Position numbers and translations under genes: made by a program. The notes under the pieces are model-generated. The model had not been told where the DNA came from and searched no databases. It saw only the letters and a program-made list of their open reading frames with translations. A DNA stretch of 64,000 nucleotides from Demequina lutea (GTDB taxonomy: Bacteria > Actinomycetota > Actinomycetes > Actinomycetales > Demequinaceae), in assembly GCF_013409005.1 (NCBI RefSeq), contig NZ_JACBZO010000001.1, positions 2,604,001 through 2,668,000 of the forward strand. The letters run 5' to 3'. Below, in pieces: positions 44,026-53,285 of the stretch. Every line of letters starts with the position of its first letter. Position 1 is the stretch's first letter.

Positions 44026-44961
44026 ATGACGCAACTGACTCACGCGGTGGCGCGCGACCTCTGGTCCCGCTCGCTAGACGCGGATGACCGGGTACTGGTC
44101 CTTGGGGCGTCCGGCTGGTTCGGACGCACGGCTGTCGCGTTGCTTGCGGACGTCCGTTGCCCCACCTTCTTCATCGCGAGCACAAGCAAGCAGATCATGG
44201 TTGGTGGAGTGCAAGCGCTCTGCGAACCATGGGACGAGCGCGCGGTGCGGGCCTTCGCGCCGACGGTCGTGCTCGACTTTGCCTTCCTCACTCGCGACGT
44301 GGTCGCGACGATGCCGCTCGCCGACTACGTCGCCGCAAACGAGGCGCTGACGTCGAAACTGCTCGCGGCCGCAGGCCTGCCGTCGGTGCGTCGCATCGTC
44401 ACGATTTCGAGCGGGGCCGCCGTGTACCCCGACGACGCGTTGCTTCACCCCATGGACGCGAACCCATACGGCTGGCTCAAGCGCCACGCCGAGGACGCTC
44501 TCGCCGAGTTGGCCGAGTCGCGTTCCCTGTGTGCGGTGGTAGCACGCGCCTGGAGCGTATCGGGCGCCTTTGTCCAAAAGCCTGCAAGCTATGCGCTTTC
44601 CGACATGATCACGCAAGCGAACCGAGGTGCCATTCATATCCGGGCGACGAGGCCCGTGTATCGCCGCTACGTGAGCGTCGAGGACCTGCTCGCCGTCGCC
44701 CTTGCGAGCGCGACGACGCCAGGGGTCCTCACCATTGACAGCGGCGGCCCGTTACTTGAAATGGGCGAACTCGCCCATGTGGTCGCCAGAGTCGTCAATC
44801 CGTCTGCGACGATCACCAGGGCCGAACCAGATGGCAGCGACCCCGACAGGTACTACGCCGCGAGCGAGTCATGGAATGGAGCTTGCCGTGCCTCGGGACA
44901 CACGCCCAACGACATCGAAGGCCAGGTGACGATTGCCGCAGCGGGCCTCCGCGGTCGCTAG
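44026..44961 (+). CDS. NAD-dependent epimerase/dehydratase-family protein (SDR)
   Basis: The 311-aa protein has RVLVLGASGWFGRTAVALLA (Rossmann), RIVTISSGAAVYPDD, the catalytic PYGWLKRHAED (YxxxK) and VARAWSVSGAFVQKPASYAL. It is a sugar-modifying SDR. Beside a ThDP enzyme and HpcH aldolase of the CDP-sugar region, it is a candidate for the side-chain keto reductase needed to finish a branched-chain sugar (YerF role). That is an inference from context. Confidence 0.82.
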   Translation: MTQLTHAVARDLWSRSLDADDRVLVLGASGWFGRTAVALLADVRCPTFFIASTSKQIMVGGVQALCEPWDERAVRAFAPTVVLDFAFLTRDVVATMPLADYVAANEALTSKLLAAAGLPSVRRIVTISSGAAVYPDDALLHPMDANPYGWLKRHAEDALAELAESRSLCAVVARAWSVSGAFVQKPASYALSDMITQANRGAIHIRATRPVYRRYVSVEDLLAVALASATTPGVLTIDSGGPLLEMGELAHVVARVVNPSATITRAEPDGSDPDRYYAASESWNGACRASGHTPNDIEGQVTIAAAGLRGR

Positions 44962-44975
44962 GCAACCCCGAACTC

Positions 44976-45773
44976 TTACTGGTTGAGCAGGTGCCAGCGT
45001 GACTCGAGCATCTCGATACGCTTCGCGTCCTCGCTTGTGATGCGACCGTAGTAATCGCGCTTGTTGGTGAGCCACAGCAACTCGAAGTGAACCGCGTTGA
45101 CGAGACCCTCGTGAACGTTGCCGATCGTGGCCGCGTGGCCGCCGAAGACCACCTTGCGAGTTTCGAAGCGGGTCAGGTGCACCGCGGCAACTTCCTTGAC
45201 GATGTCGAGCGTGTCCGACGACACCGCGCCGCCCATCACGAAGTCGAGCCCGGCCGCCTTGGTCTTAGCTGCCGCGTTCAACACGTAGTCGGTGATGCGC
45301 GGGGTGTTGATGGTCTCGCGCGTTTCACCGAGCGAACCGCAGAAGTCGACGCGGCCAAAGACGATTCCCTGGACCCCGCCCTGCGCCGATGCGATCGCGA
45401 GGATCTCGTCCAGGTTGTTGTACGCGGTGATCGTCTCCAGGTTGAACAGGAAGTCGGTGTCGATCGACTCGTCCTCGTTGTAGACGATGTTCTTCGCCTG
45501 GACATACTTGGACACCGCATACGGGGTCTCGACCATGGGCGCCACGATGTAGCGCACGCCGATCTGCTTGGCTTCCAACAGGTCGCGCATCGCCTCGCAG
45601 CCGCCGATCTTCACCGTGAGAGGAAGCCCGGCCGTGCGAGAGATGTCGACCAATCGCAATAGCTCGTCGACGCGCGTTCCCTCGGCCTCAAACTCCGCCT
45701 TGACGCTCACGACGCCATACTCTTCCTTGCCTTTACGCAGGATGTCGGCCATCAGGCGTTCGGTCGTATTCAT
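44976..45773 (-). CDS. HpcH/HpaI-type aldolase/citrate lyase family protein
   Basis: The 265-aa protein has [54 protein letters not shown] and [14 protein letters not shown], all of the HpcH/HpaI (citrate lyase beta) TIM barrel, which binds a divalent metal and cleaves or forms C-C bonds with pyruvate or acetyl units. ATG 45773 has GGGGAAG upstream. Relatives occur in O-antigen clusters with RfbH and ThDP enzymes. Its role may be to supply or attach a two- or three-carbon unit to a sugar; unproven. Confidence 0.85.
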   Translation of the reverse strand: MNTTERLMADILRKGKEEYGVVSVKAEFEAEGTRVDELLRLVDISRTAGLPLTVKIGGCEAMRDLLEAKQIGVRYIVAPMVETPYAVSKYVQAKNIVYNEDESIDTDFLFNLETITAYNNLDEILAIASAQGGVQGIVFGRVDFCGSLGETRETINTPRITDYVLNAAAKTKAAGLDFVMGGAVSSDTLDIVKEVAAVHLTRFETRKVVFGGHAATIGNVHEGLVNAVHFELLWLTNKRDYYGRITSEDAKRIEMLESRWHLLNQ

Positions 45774-45963
45774 CTTCCCCAACTCTCAGTCATGGTGTCC
45801 GCACCCCGGTCTCACCGTCTCTCTAACCGCAAGAAGGCACGCGCTAAAGGGCCGGAAGGCGACTGTGACGTCCCCGCGAGCCCCGCATGAAATCTTAGTG
45901 CGTATCGAAGACGCCCATGCCCGCAAGGCCCAGCCATCGCGACCTCGCCGATAGGGTCGAGGG

Positions 45964-46659
45964 ATGGACACACCCCTGACCCACACGGCAGATGTGGGCG
46001 CTCCGGCGCGGCCGTACTCCAGCGTGCTATTCGACCTTGACGGCACGATCGCCGATTCCGCCCCTGGAGTCGTTGGTAGCGTCCAGGAGGCCTTCGCGAG
46101 GTCGGGACTCGAGGCGCCGCCGCTGAGCGAACTCATGACGTGGCTAGGGCCGCCGATGCTGTTCTCGCTGTGCGAGCGAGCGGGCCTGGAAGAGGAGACC
46201 GCACAGCACGTGCTCACCCACTACCGGGCACACTACGACTCGATAGGGCTCCTTAACGCAGAGCCCTACCCGGGCGTGAGGGATGTGCTGCTGGCGCTGA
46301 ATGCGGCTGGCGTGCCGCTCGCGATCGCCACGTCCAAGCCGGAGGGGCCCGCCAGGGCCATGCTCGATCACCTGGAACTGACGGGTCACTTTGCCGTGGT
46401 TCGCGGCGCGATGGATTCGGCGGGTCGTTCGTCGAAGCGCGATGTCCTCGCAGCGGCGCTCGATGGGCTCGCTGAGGGCAACCTCCTAGGGAACCGACCC
46501 GCGATGATCGGGGACAGACACCACGACATCGGCGCGGCCGTCGAACTGGGCGTCGCGTCCATCTTTGCCACATGGGGATACGGCACCGTGGACGAGGCCG
46601 CAGGGGCCTCCGCCATCGCGACCACCCCGCTCGACCTCATCGAGTTACTGCTCGGCTGA
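45964..46659 (+). CDS. HAD-superfamily phosphatase (phosphoglycolate phosphatase-like)
   Basis: The 231-aa protein has VLFDLDGTIADSA (motif I), LAIATSKPEGPARAML (motif II/III region) and MIGDRHHDIGAAVELG (motif IV). It is a standard Gph/PGMB-like HAD phosphatase with an alpha-helical cap. Substrate unknown; could act on a sugar phosphate for the neighbouring pathway or on phosphoglycolate. Flanked by convergent and divergent polysaccharide genes. Confidence 0.88.
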   Translation: MDTPLTHTADVGAPARPYSSVLFDLDGTIADSAPGVVGSVQEAFARSGLEAPPLSELMTWLGPPMLFSLCERAGLEEETAQHVLTHYRAHYDSIGLLNAEPYPGVRDVLLALNAAGVPLAIATSKPEGPARAMLDHLELTGHFAVVRGAMDSAGRSSKRDVLAAALDGLAEGNLLGNRPAMIGDRHHDIGAAVELGVASIFATWGYGTVDEAAGASAIATTPLDLIELLLG

Positions 46660-46693
46660 TCGCACCAGGCCTGTTGCGCGACGCTGAGAAGGC

Positions 46694-48493
46694 TCAGACG
46701 TCGAGGTAGCGGAACACACGCACGGCAACATCCTCGGAAAGGTCGGGGCTCATGAGGTGCAACGGATTCGACCGCATCGAACCGTCGGGCTGCACCGCTG
46801 ACATGATCTTCGGGAAGTACGTCTGCTCCGGGTCAATGGGCACCTCGATCAGCGCAGGACCTGGTGCAGCGATCGCTTGACCCACGGCTCCACCGAACGG
46901 GTCGCTGGGATCCATCCGTGCGAAGCGAATCCCATAGGACGCCGCGAGGGTCTCCCATCGGGGCAGGCCAAGGCCCGTGGACTCATCGCAACCAATCCAC
47001 GCGCCACCGAAGTAGTTGCGCTGCGTCATGCGAATCGAGGCGTAGCCACCGTTGACCATGAGGAAGATCTTCACGGAACATCCGGTCGCGGCGAGCGTGC
47101 CCAGTTCCTGCAGGTTCTGGGCGAAGCCGCCGTCACCCTCCGTCAGGAAGACGGTGCGGTCGGGGTTCGCGAGCGCAGCGCCGATCGATCCTGCGAGGCC
47201 GTAACCCATGCTGGCGAGCGACTTGTCGCCCACGAGCTTCTGGTCGGCCCGCATCCGCAACGACTGCATCGACACGGTCGCCGCGCCGCCGCTGCTGCAC
47301 GGAAGCACCACATCGCGGGGACCGGCTATATCGCAGATGCCCATCGCCAACTCGTAAGGCTTGACGAATCCCTCGGCCGTGACATTGACCGCCTCGTTGA
47401 GGGGCAGCTCGCGGCGCACGTCCTTGATGAACGATCGCCATTCTGCCCACCGCGCTGGCGCGGGAAGCGATCCCGTGTACAGGTCGAAGAGGAACCGGTC
47501 CGCATCGCCCCTGAGCGGCAAATCGACGCGCGGATGACCCTTGGTAAGTTCCGCCTCATCGATCTCGACCTGCACCACACGGCCGACTGAGGCGAACTGC
47601 TGCCAGGAGAAGCCCGTCTGCTGGAGGCCAAGTCGGGCGCCGACGGCGATCACTAGGTCTGCCTGCTGCACCAACACATTCGCCGACCGCTGGCCCCACG
47701 TATCGGGACGCCCGGCGTACATCGGGTGTTCTGTGGGGACCCGATCCGCGCCATTCCATGTGGTCATGAGAGGGATTCCCGCCGCCGCCGTCTCCTCGAC
47801 AAGGGTGCGGATGGTGGCGCGCGACGCACCGCCGCCCACGAGAACGACGGGGCGGGCGGAATCAGAAAGCCACTCTCGCACCCGGTCGATGTCCGCGGTG
47901 GACACCGCATCCACATCGGGCAACCACGCGGGGAAGGCGCCAACGCCGTCGTCGGGAAGAGGAGCCGCGGCCGTCGCGTCGAGACATATTTCTAAGAACA
48001 CGGGGCCCATGCGGGGCTCGCGTCCCTGGTGGACGAGCGCCATGATCTCGTCGCGCGGCACGGGAGCTTCGATGCGTAGCGAAGCCTTCGAGATGCTCTC
48101 GACAAGCGCCATTCCATCGATCTCCTGGATTCCGCGCTGGCGCACCTCGCCGTTTGCCAGGTCTTCCTTCTTCACCTGTCCGGCGATGACAAGAAGTTCC
48201 CTGCTCTCTTGCCATGCTCCCGCAACTCCAGTGAGGGTGTTGGTGACGCCGGGGCCCGCCGTGACCAGGACGAAAGCTCGCCCGCCCTCGGGGTCGCGCG
48301 CTGCATTGAAATACTCGGCGCCGATCGTGGCACCCACTTCGTGGATGAAGGGCACGCACGTCATGCGACTCCGCACCGAGTCGAGCAGGTGCATGATGTT
48401 GCCGCCGGCGACGAAGAAGCAATGGGTGTAGCCGTCCTCCTTCAGCCAGTCGATCAGCTGATCCGAGTACTTGACGGGCGCCACGGCTACCAT
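46694..48493 (-). CDS. ThDP-dependent acetolactate-synthase-like enzyme
   Basis: The 599-aa protein has the three-domain ThDP layout. The N-terminal PYR domain has the conserved Glu52 (FIHEVGATIGAEYFNAA). The central domain includes PVVLVGGGASRATIRTLVEE. The C-terminal PP domain contains MGYGLAGSIGAALANP and the GDGGFAQNLQELGTLA metal motif (GDG...N). It resembles IlvB and YerE; YerE transfers a two-carbon acetyl unit from pyruvate onto CDP-4-keto-3,6-dideoxyglucose. ATG 48493 lies 7 bases inside the end of the GT2 gene. RfbF, RfbG and RfbH nearby make a CDP-sugar role likely. Confidence 0.9.
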   Translation of the reverse strand: MVAVAPVKYSDQLIDWLKEDGYTHCFFVAGGNIMHLLDSVRSRMTCVPFIHEVGATIGAEYFNAARDPEGGRAFVLVTAGPGVTNTLTGVAGAWQESRELLVIAGQVKKEDLANGEVRQRGIQEIDGMALVESISKASLRIEAPVPRDEIMALVHQGREPRMGPVFLEICLDATAAAPLPDDGVGAFPAWLPDVDAVSTADIDRVREWLSDSARPVVLVGGGASRATIRTLVEETAAAGIPLMTTWNGADRVPTEHPMYAGRPDTWGQRSANVLVQQADLVIAVGARLGLQQTGFSWQQFASVGRVVQVEIDEAELTKGHPRVDLPLRGDADRFLFDLYTGSLPAPARWAEWRSFIKDVRRELPLNEAVNVTAEGFVKPYELAMGICDIAGPRDVVLPCSSGGAATVSMQSLRMRADQKLVGDKSLASMGYGLAGSIGAALANPDRTVFLTEGDGGFAQNLQELGTLAATGCSVKIFLMVNGGYASIRMTQRNYFGGAWIGCDESTGLGLPRWETLAASYGIRFARMDPSDPFGGAVGQAIAAPGPALIEVPIDPEQTYFPKIMSAVQPDGSMRSNPLHLMSPDLSEDVAVRVFRYLDV

Positions 48494-49431
48494 CCGATCT
48501 TCCTCGAGATGATGTAGTTCGGGCGCTGCTTGACTTCCTCGTAAATGAGGCCGACGTACTCGCCGACGACTCCCACCAGCAGCGTCAAGACCCCAAAGCC
48601 GACCAGCATGATCCCGATGAGCGTGCCGAATCCGTTGAAGGGCACACTGAACGCGAGCGCCTTGACGGTGAGCACCACGAGCGAGATGGCGGCGACGAAA
48701 GTCATCACGAATCCGGTGATAGTGATGAGACGCAGCGGCACGTACGAGTGGGCAAAGATCCCCTTGAACGCGAGGTCGAGCACCTTGAGGCTGTGTGCGT
48801 TCGAGACACCAGCGAACCGCGCCTCGCGCACCATCGGCAGTCCGATCGACTTGAACCCCGTCCACGAGACCAGGCCCCTGACGAAGCGGTTGCGTTCCTC
48901 CATGGCCCGCACGGCCTCGTACACCTTGCGGTCGATGAGCCGGAAGTCGCTCGCGTTGCGCGGAATACGGTCCTCGGTGAGCTTGCCCGCAAGCCAATAG
49001 AAGGCCTTGGAGTTGAAGGTCCTCAGAGGTCCGGTTCCGGTGCGCTTGGTCACCACCCCGTAGACGTTCTCGTAGCCCTCCTCCCACTTGCGGATAAAGT
49101 TCGGGATGAACTCAGGTGGGTCCTGGAGGTCCGCGGCCATGAGGATGCACGCGTCGGCGTCGACCACGCTCAGCCCTGCGGTCAGGCCGCCGTCCATGCG
49201 AAAGTTCCGCGCGAGCTGGAGCACCTTGAAGCGCGCATCGGCCGCGGTGATGGCCTCGAGCTTCTCCATGGTGCTGTCCACGGAGCCGTTCTCAATGACG
49301 ATGCATTCGAAGTCGTATGCGGACTCCGTGTCGAACATGATGGTCAATCGCCGTGCCAACTCGTCGATGCTGTCCTCTTCGTTGTACGCCGGTACAACAA
49401 GCGCGATTCTCTTCTTGGCTGAGGTGTCCAT
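48487..49431 (-). CDS. Membrane-associated GT2 glycosyltransferase (GtrB/DPM1-like)
   Basis: The 314-aa protein has IALVVPAYNEEDSIDELAR, ADACILMAADLQDPPEFIP and RNASDFRLIDRKVYEAV. Two TM helices follow (ITITGFVMTFVAAISLVVL and GTLIGIMLVGFGVLTLLVGV), as in GtrB enzymes that load undecaprenyl phosphate. ATG 49431 overlaps the rfbF stop (TGATG), chosen over longer in-frame starts. The 3' end overlaps the ThDP gene start. Confidence 0.9.
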   Translation of the reverse strand: MDTSAKKRIALVVPAYNEEDSIDELARRLTIMFDTESAYDFECIVIENGSVDSTMEKLEAITAADARFKVLQLARNFRMDGGLTAGLSVVDADACILMAADLQDPPEFIPNFIRKWEEGYENVYGVVTKRTGTGPLRTFNSKAFYWLAGKLTEDRIPRNASDFRLIDRKVYEAVRAMEERNRFVRGLVSWTGFKSIGLPMVREARFAGVSNAHSLKVLDLAFKGIFAHSYVPLRLITITGFVMTFVAAISLVVLTVKALAFSVPFNGFGTLIGIMLVGFGVLTLLVGVVGEYVGLIYEEVKQRPNYIISRKIGW

Positions 49432-50204
49432 CACTTCCAGATCTTCCATGGAGCGGCGCCCGTGTCCCACAGGTCGTTGAGCATGATCGATTCACGGTAG
49501 GTGTCCATCGGTTGCCAGAACCCGTCGTGCTTAAAGGCAGCGATCTGTCCCCGATCCGCCAACTCGTGGAGCGGTTCCTGCTCGAGCACCGAGTTGTCTT
49601 CAAGAACGTCAAAAATACCGGGCTCAAAGATGAAGAACCCGATATTGATCCAATCGTCGCTGCGCGGCTTCTCCCTGAACTGACGCACCCCGCCGTCCTC
49701 CGCCACGTCCACCACACCAAAGCGGGTGGTGGGCTGGGTGGTAGTCATCGTGGCGGTCTTGCCGTGCCCGGCGTGGAATGCCTGCAACGCCTTGAGGTCA
49801 ATGTTGGCGATGCCGTCGCCGTACGTGCACAGGAACGGCTCGTCTCCCAGGTATTTCTGTACCCGCTTGATGCGACCACCCGTCATGGTCGCGGCTCCGG
49901 TGTAAGCCACGGTGACCGTCCAGTCGAACTCATCATGCGCGCCATGGACCACCATGCTTGATGGGTCGCCCAACTTGACGGTGAAGTCCTGATTCGCGGC
50001 ACCGTAGTTCGCGAAGTAGTTCTTGATGAACTCGCTCTTGTACCCGGTGCAAATCACGAAGTCGTTGATGCCCTGCTCGCCTAGGATCTTCATGATGTGC
50101 CACAGCACCGGCTTACCGCCGACTTCCACCATCGGCTTCGGGCGGAATTCGGTTTCCTCGCGCATGCGGGTGCCCAGACCTCCAGCGAGAAGCACGGCTT
50201 TCAC
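49431..50204 (-). CDS. rfbF: Glucose-1-phosphate cytidylyltransferase
   Basis: The 257-aa protein begins MKAVLLAGGLGTRMREETEF and has RPKPMVEVGGKPVLWHIMKI, FVICTGYKSEFIKNYF, FLCTYGDGIANIDL and HDGFWQPMDTYRES. This is the RfbF/DdhA family, which makes CDP-glucose, the first step toward CDP-3,6-dideoxyhexoses. RfbG and RfbH are encoded just beyond the next gene, on the other strand. Confidence 0.95.
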   Translation of the reverse strand: MKAVLLAGGLGTRMREETEFRPKPMVEVGGKPVLWHIMKILGEQGINDFVICTGYKSEFIKNYFANYGAANQDFTVKLGDPSSMVVHGAHDEFDWTVTVAYTGAATMTGGRIKRVQKYLGDEPFLCTYGDGIANIDLKALQAFHAGHGKTATMTTTQPTTRFGVVDVAEDGGVRQFREKPRSDDWINIGFFIFEPGIFDVLEDNSVLEQEPLHELADRGQIAAFKHDGFWQPMDTYRESIMLNDLWDTGAAPWKIWK

Positions 50205-50399
50205 GGTTTCGCACGTCCGTTCGACGAGATCTAAATGAGGACGCTAGTCGACCTCATCGGTTACGCGCCCACCTTACTACCGGGAATTCGGTAGCGTGGC
50301 GCGCTGGCGCGCGCCCATGAACCGAGCCGGTAGCATCGACGCACACGCAGTTGGACGGGCCTTCCCTGACCACAGGACGCGAGCAAGGAGCCAGGCGCG

Positions 50400-51902
50400 A
50401 TGCCGCTGAGGACCACCATGGTGAGAAGTGCCACGAACGCCCTCGCGCGAAGCCGACGAGCCGCTTCGACACTGACTTCATCGGTACGCGCCGGGTACTC
50501 ACCGAGCGCCCTACTCATCGCCGCCGTCCTTATTGGGGGCGCGCTATTCCTCGGCACGAGCGTCGTCGCGTCGTATCAAGGCGTCGACGTCGTCAGTTCG
50601 CTGTCGTTCATTCCTCAGGACGATCACTGTCCCGATGGCGATCCCAACACGTCCGGCGTCGGCACGCACTGCTTCAGCGACTATTACCAGGTCGTTGAAT
50701 TCGTCCACTCAGAGAACCCATGGTCGGATCACAAGTCGAACTACTCGGCCTCGGGGATGCTCCCCAACGTGATCACTAGTTGGATCGGCGACGTGGCTGG
50801 CAGTCCCAGGGCCGGCCTGATGTCTTTTCTGCTGCTGCTGACTGCGGCGCTCGTCACCCCCGCGGTTTGGGCAAGTCGGGGCAAGTCATTGACGCCGAGA
50901 CTGGTTGCCTTGGGCGCCTTCGGCCTTCTCACCGTTCCGGCCCTGTCGGCTCTCGACAGAGGGAACAGTGCGGCCCTTGCCGTTCCCGCCCTTTTGGCCT
51001 TTCTCGTCGCGATTCGCCGCGGCAAATTTGCCGGCGCCGTCGTTGCCATCACCGCGGCCTCCCTGATCCGCCCACAATTCCTCATTTTGATTGCCGTGCT
51101 GTGGGCCCTGCGCAAGTGGCGCCTGTCCGTCGTTGCGCTCCTCTCCGTAGGACTGACCAACCTGTTTGCGTACGCGGCATGGCCGCGGGCTTTCCCGCAG
51201 ACTTTGGTCGACTCCGTGATCGCCGTGGTGCACTACGGCAGGCAGTATTCGATGGCCGCCGACTATCCGCCCAACGTGTCGCTCGGTAAAGGCGTCTACG
51301 AGCTCGACCGGCTGTTACTGGGATTCGGGGGCGAGCCTCTTGGCGGGTTAGGGATCGCGCATTACGGTGGCATCGCTGCGTTCATCGTCGCGACCATCGT
51401 GATCCTGCTGGTCATCGCGCTCGGCCGCGAGCTCCCCGTGCTCCTGTCGGCCAGCCTCGTGTTAATGAGCGCCACTCTCTTTCCGGGAGCCACGTGGTCG
51501 TACTCCCTCTCGTCATGCCTCGCAATCGCCGCGGTATTGCTGCGCGATCCGCTCGACGCCTCGCCCGACCGCGACCGGTGGAGGGGCGCCCTCGACGGCG
51601 TCGCCAAGACTCGAATGCAGGCCGCGGCGATCGGGCTCTTCGTCCTCGCCACGGCGGCGAGTCTCACGCGGATCCTGTTGCCGCACATCCTCACGTTGGA
51701 TCCGACGCAGTACCCGGGAGGCCAGGTGATCGCGTCCACGACGGCGTCTCTCGCACCGATGCTGTGGATTCTGGCGAGCGCCGTCGTGATCGTCGCGTGG
51801 GGCCGGGGTCACCTAACGGAAACGATCCCCCTTGGTAATCTCGACGCGAACGCCTACGGCGAGCCGGCCACGGAAGTCCAGGCTGCCACCCACGCCCCGT
51901 AG
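50400..51902 (+). CDS. GT-C-fold membrane glycosyltransferase (GT87/DUF2029-like)
   Basis: The 500-aa product has ten or more TM helices. The N-terminal extracytoplasmic loop with DYYQVVEFVHSENPW, the ALDRGNSAALAVPALLAFLV segment and SLIRPQFLILIAVLWALRKW are typical of GT87/DUF2029 polyprenyl-dependent transferases. AAGGAG precedes ATG 50400. It is encoded between rfbF and rfbH. Confidence 0.78.
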   Translation: MPLRTTMVRSATNALARSRRAASTLTSSVRAGYSPSALLIAAVLIGGALFLGTSVVASYQGVDVVSSLSFIPQDDHCPDGDPNTSGVGTHCFSDYYQVVEFVHSENPWSDHKSNYSASGMLPNVITSWIGDVAGSPRAGLMSFLLLLTAALVTPAVWASRGKSLTPRLVALGAFGLLTVPALSALDRGNSAALAVPALLAFLVAIRRGKFAGAVVAITAASLIRPQFLILIAVLWALRKWRLSVVALLSVGLTNLFAYAAWPRAFPQTLVDSVIAVVHYGRQYSMAADYPPNVSLGKGVYELDRLLLGFGGEPLGGLGIAHYGGIAAFIVATIVILLVIALGRELPVLLSASLVLMSATLFPGATWSYSLSSCLAIAAVLLRDPLDASPDRDRWRGALDGVAKTRMQAAAIGLFVLATAASLTRILLPHILTLDPTQYPGGQVIASTTASLAPMLWILASAVVIVAWGRGHLTETIPLGNLDANAYGEPATEVQAATHAP

Positions 51903-51956
51903 TCGCGGCTAAGATTGGTGAACCTGTGGCGCCCGGGGGGCGAAGCACCGCTGCAT

Positions 51957-53282
51957 ATGAGGAGACAGATCATTTCCGACCTAGAACGCAAGTCGATTCT
52001 CGACCAGGTGCGCCAATACGCGGAGACCAAGCTCGCGAAAGCGGAGTTCGTCCCCGGTGAGTCGACTGTGCCCGTGTCCGGCAAGGTCCTTGACCCCGAG
52101 GACTTCGCTGCCCTGGTCGACGCTTCTCTGGACGGCTGGTTCACCGCGGGACGGTTCCATACCAAGTTCGAGGAGGCGCTCGCCACGTACGTGGGCGCGC
52201 GCAGCGCCCTGTTCGTCAACAGCGGTTCGAGCGCGAACTTGGTGGCACTGAGTGGCCTCACGAGCCCCAAGCTGGGCAGGCGGGCCCTCAAGCCGGGCGA
52301 CGAGGTCGTCACCGTGGCCGCTGGGTTCCCGACCACCGTTAACCCGATCATTCAGAACGGCCTTCGCCCCGTCGTCGTCGACGTCGAACTCGGCACCTAC
52401 GACGCGATCGGCGACCGCCTGCGGGAGGCCATCGGGCCAAAGACGCGCGCCATCATGATGGCCCACACCCTGGGCAACCCCTTCGACCTCGGCGTGGTCC
52501 AGGAACTCTGCAAGGAGCACCGGCTCTGGCTGGTCGAGGACTCGTGCGACGCGCTCGGGTCGACGTACAACGGCCAGCGCACCGGCAGCTTTGGTGACAC
52601 CGCGACCGTGAGTTTCTACCCCGCCCACCACATCACCACGGGTGAGGGCGGCGCCGTCTTCGTCAAGTCGCCGCTGGTGCGCAAGCAGGTCGAGTCCTTC
52701 CGCGACTGGGGTCGCGACTGCTATTGCGAGACGGGCCACGACAACACGTGCGAAAAACGCTTCGAGTGGCAGTTGGGCGACCTCCCGATGGGCTACGACC
52801 ACAAGTACATCTACAGCCACATCGGCTACAACCTCAAGGCCACCGACATGCAGGCCGCGCTGGGGCTCTCGCAACTTGACAAGCTCGACGGCTTCGTGGC
52901 CGCGCGCAAGCGCAACTTTGCCTACCTCGAGAAGCGTCTTACCGGAGTCGAGGGGTTGATCCTCCCCCGCGCCACGCCCAACTCGGATCCCTCGTGGTTT
53001 GGCTACCCGATCACGCTCGACCCGGAGCACCCCGTCGACCGCTCCGCGCTCATGCGGTTCCTCGACGGGCGCAAGATCGGCACCAGGCTCATCTTCGCTG
53101 GAAACCTCATGAAGCAGCCCGCTTACCGTGGCGTCGACTTCAGAGTGGTCGGCGACCTCACCAACACCGACATCGTCATGAACCGCGCGTTCTGGGTGGG
53201 CGTCTACCCGGGCCTCACGGAGCCGATGCTCGACTACGTCGCGGACTCGATCATCGAGTTCGTCACGGCGGCGGCGAGGTAG
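51957..53282 (+). CDS. rfbH: CDP-6-deoxy-4-keto-glucose 3-dehydrase (E1)
   Basis: The 441-aa protein is a PLP-fold member in which the usual Lys is replaced by His ([15 protein letters not shown]), the mark of RfbH/DdhC. It also has the 2Fe-2S ligands C-X57-C-X-C-X7-C: EDSC, then RDCYC, then the Cys of NTCEKRF. It removes the 3-hydroxyl of CDP-4-keto-6-deoxyglucose, needing a reductase (RfbI/DdhD) that is not seen in this window. ATG 51957 is preferred because homologues begin here; the frame is open to TTG 51915, and neither has a strong ribosome site. Confidence 0.95.
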   Translation: MRRQIISDLERKSILDQVRQYAETKLAKAEFVPGESTVPVSGKVLDPEDFAALVDASLDGWFTAGRFHTKFEEALATYVGARSALFVNSGSSANLVALSGLTSPKLGRRALKPGDEVVTVAAGFPTTVNPIIQNGLRPVVVDVELGTYDAIGDRLREAIGPKTRAIMMAHTLGNPFDLGVVQELCKEHRLWLVEDSCDALGSTYNGQRTGSFGDTATVSFYPAHHITTGEGGAVFVKSPLVRKQVESFRDWGRDCYCETGHDNTCEKRFEWQLGDLPMGYDHKYIYSHIGYNLKATDMQAALGLSQLDKLDGFVAARKRNFAYLEKRLTGVEGLILPRATPNSDPSWFGYPITLDPEHPVDRSALMRFLDGRKIGTRLIFAGNLMKQPAYRGVDFRVVGDLTNTDIVMNRAFWVGVYPGLTEPMLDYVADSIIEFVTAAAR

Positions 53283-53285
53283 GCA

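Noticed and set aside
48494..49087. Long N-terminal extension of the ThDP enzyme frame
   Set aside because: It lies inside the GT2 gene in another frame and is Arg/Gly-rich; the overlap start at 48493 fits ThDP homologues.
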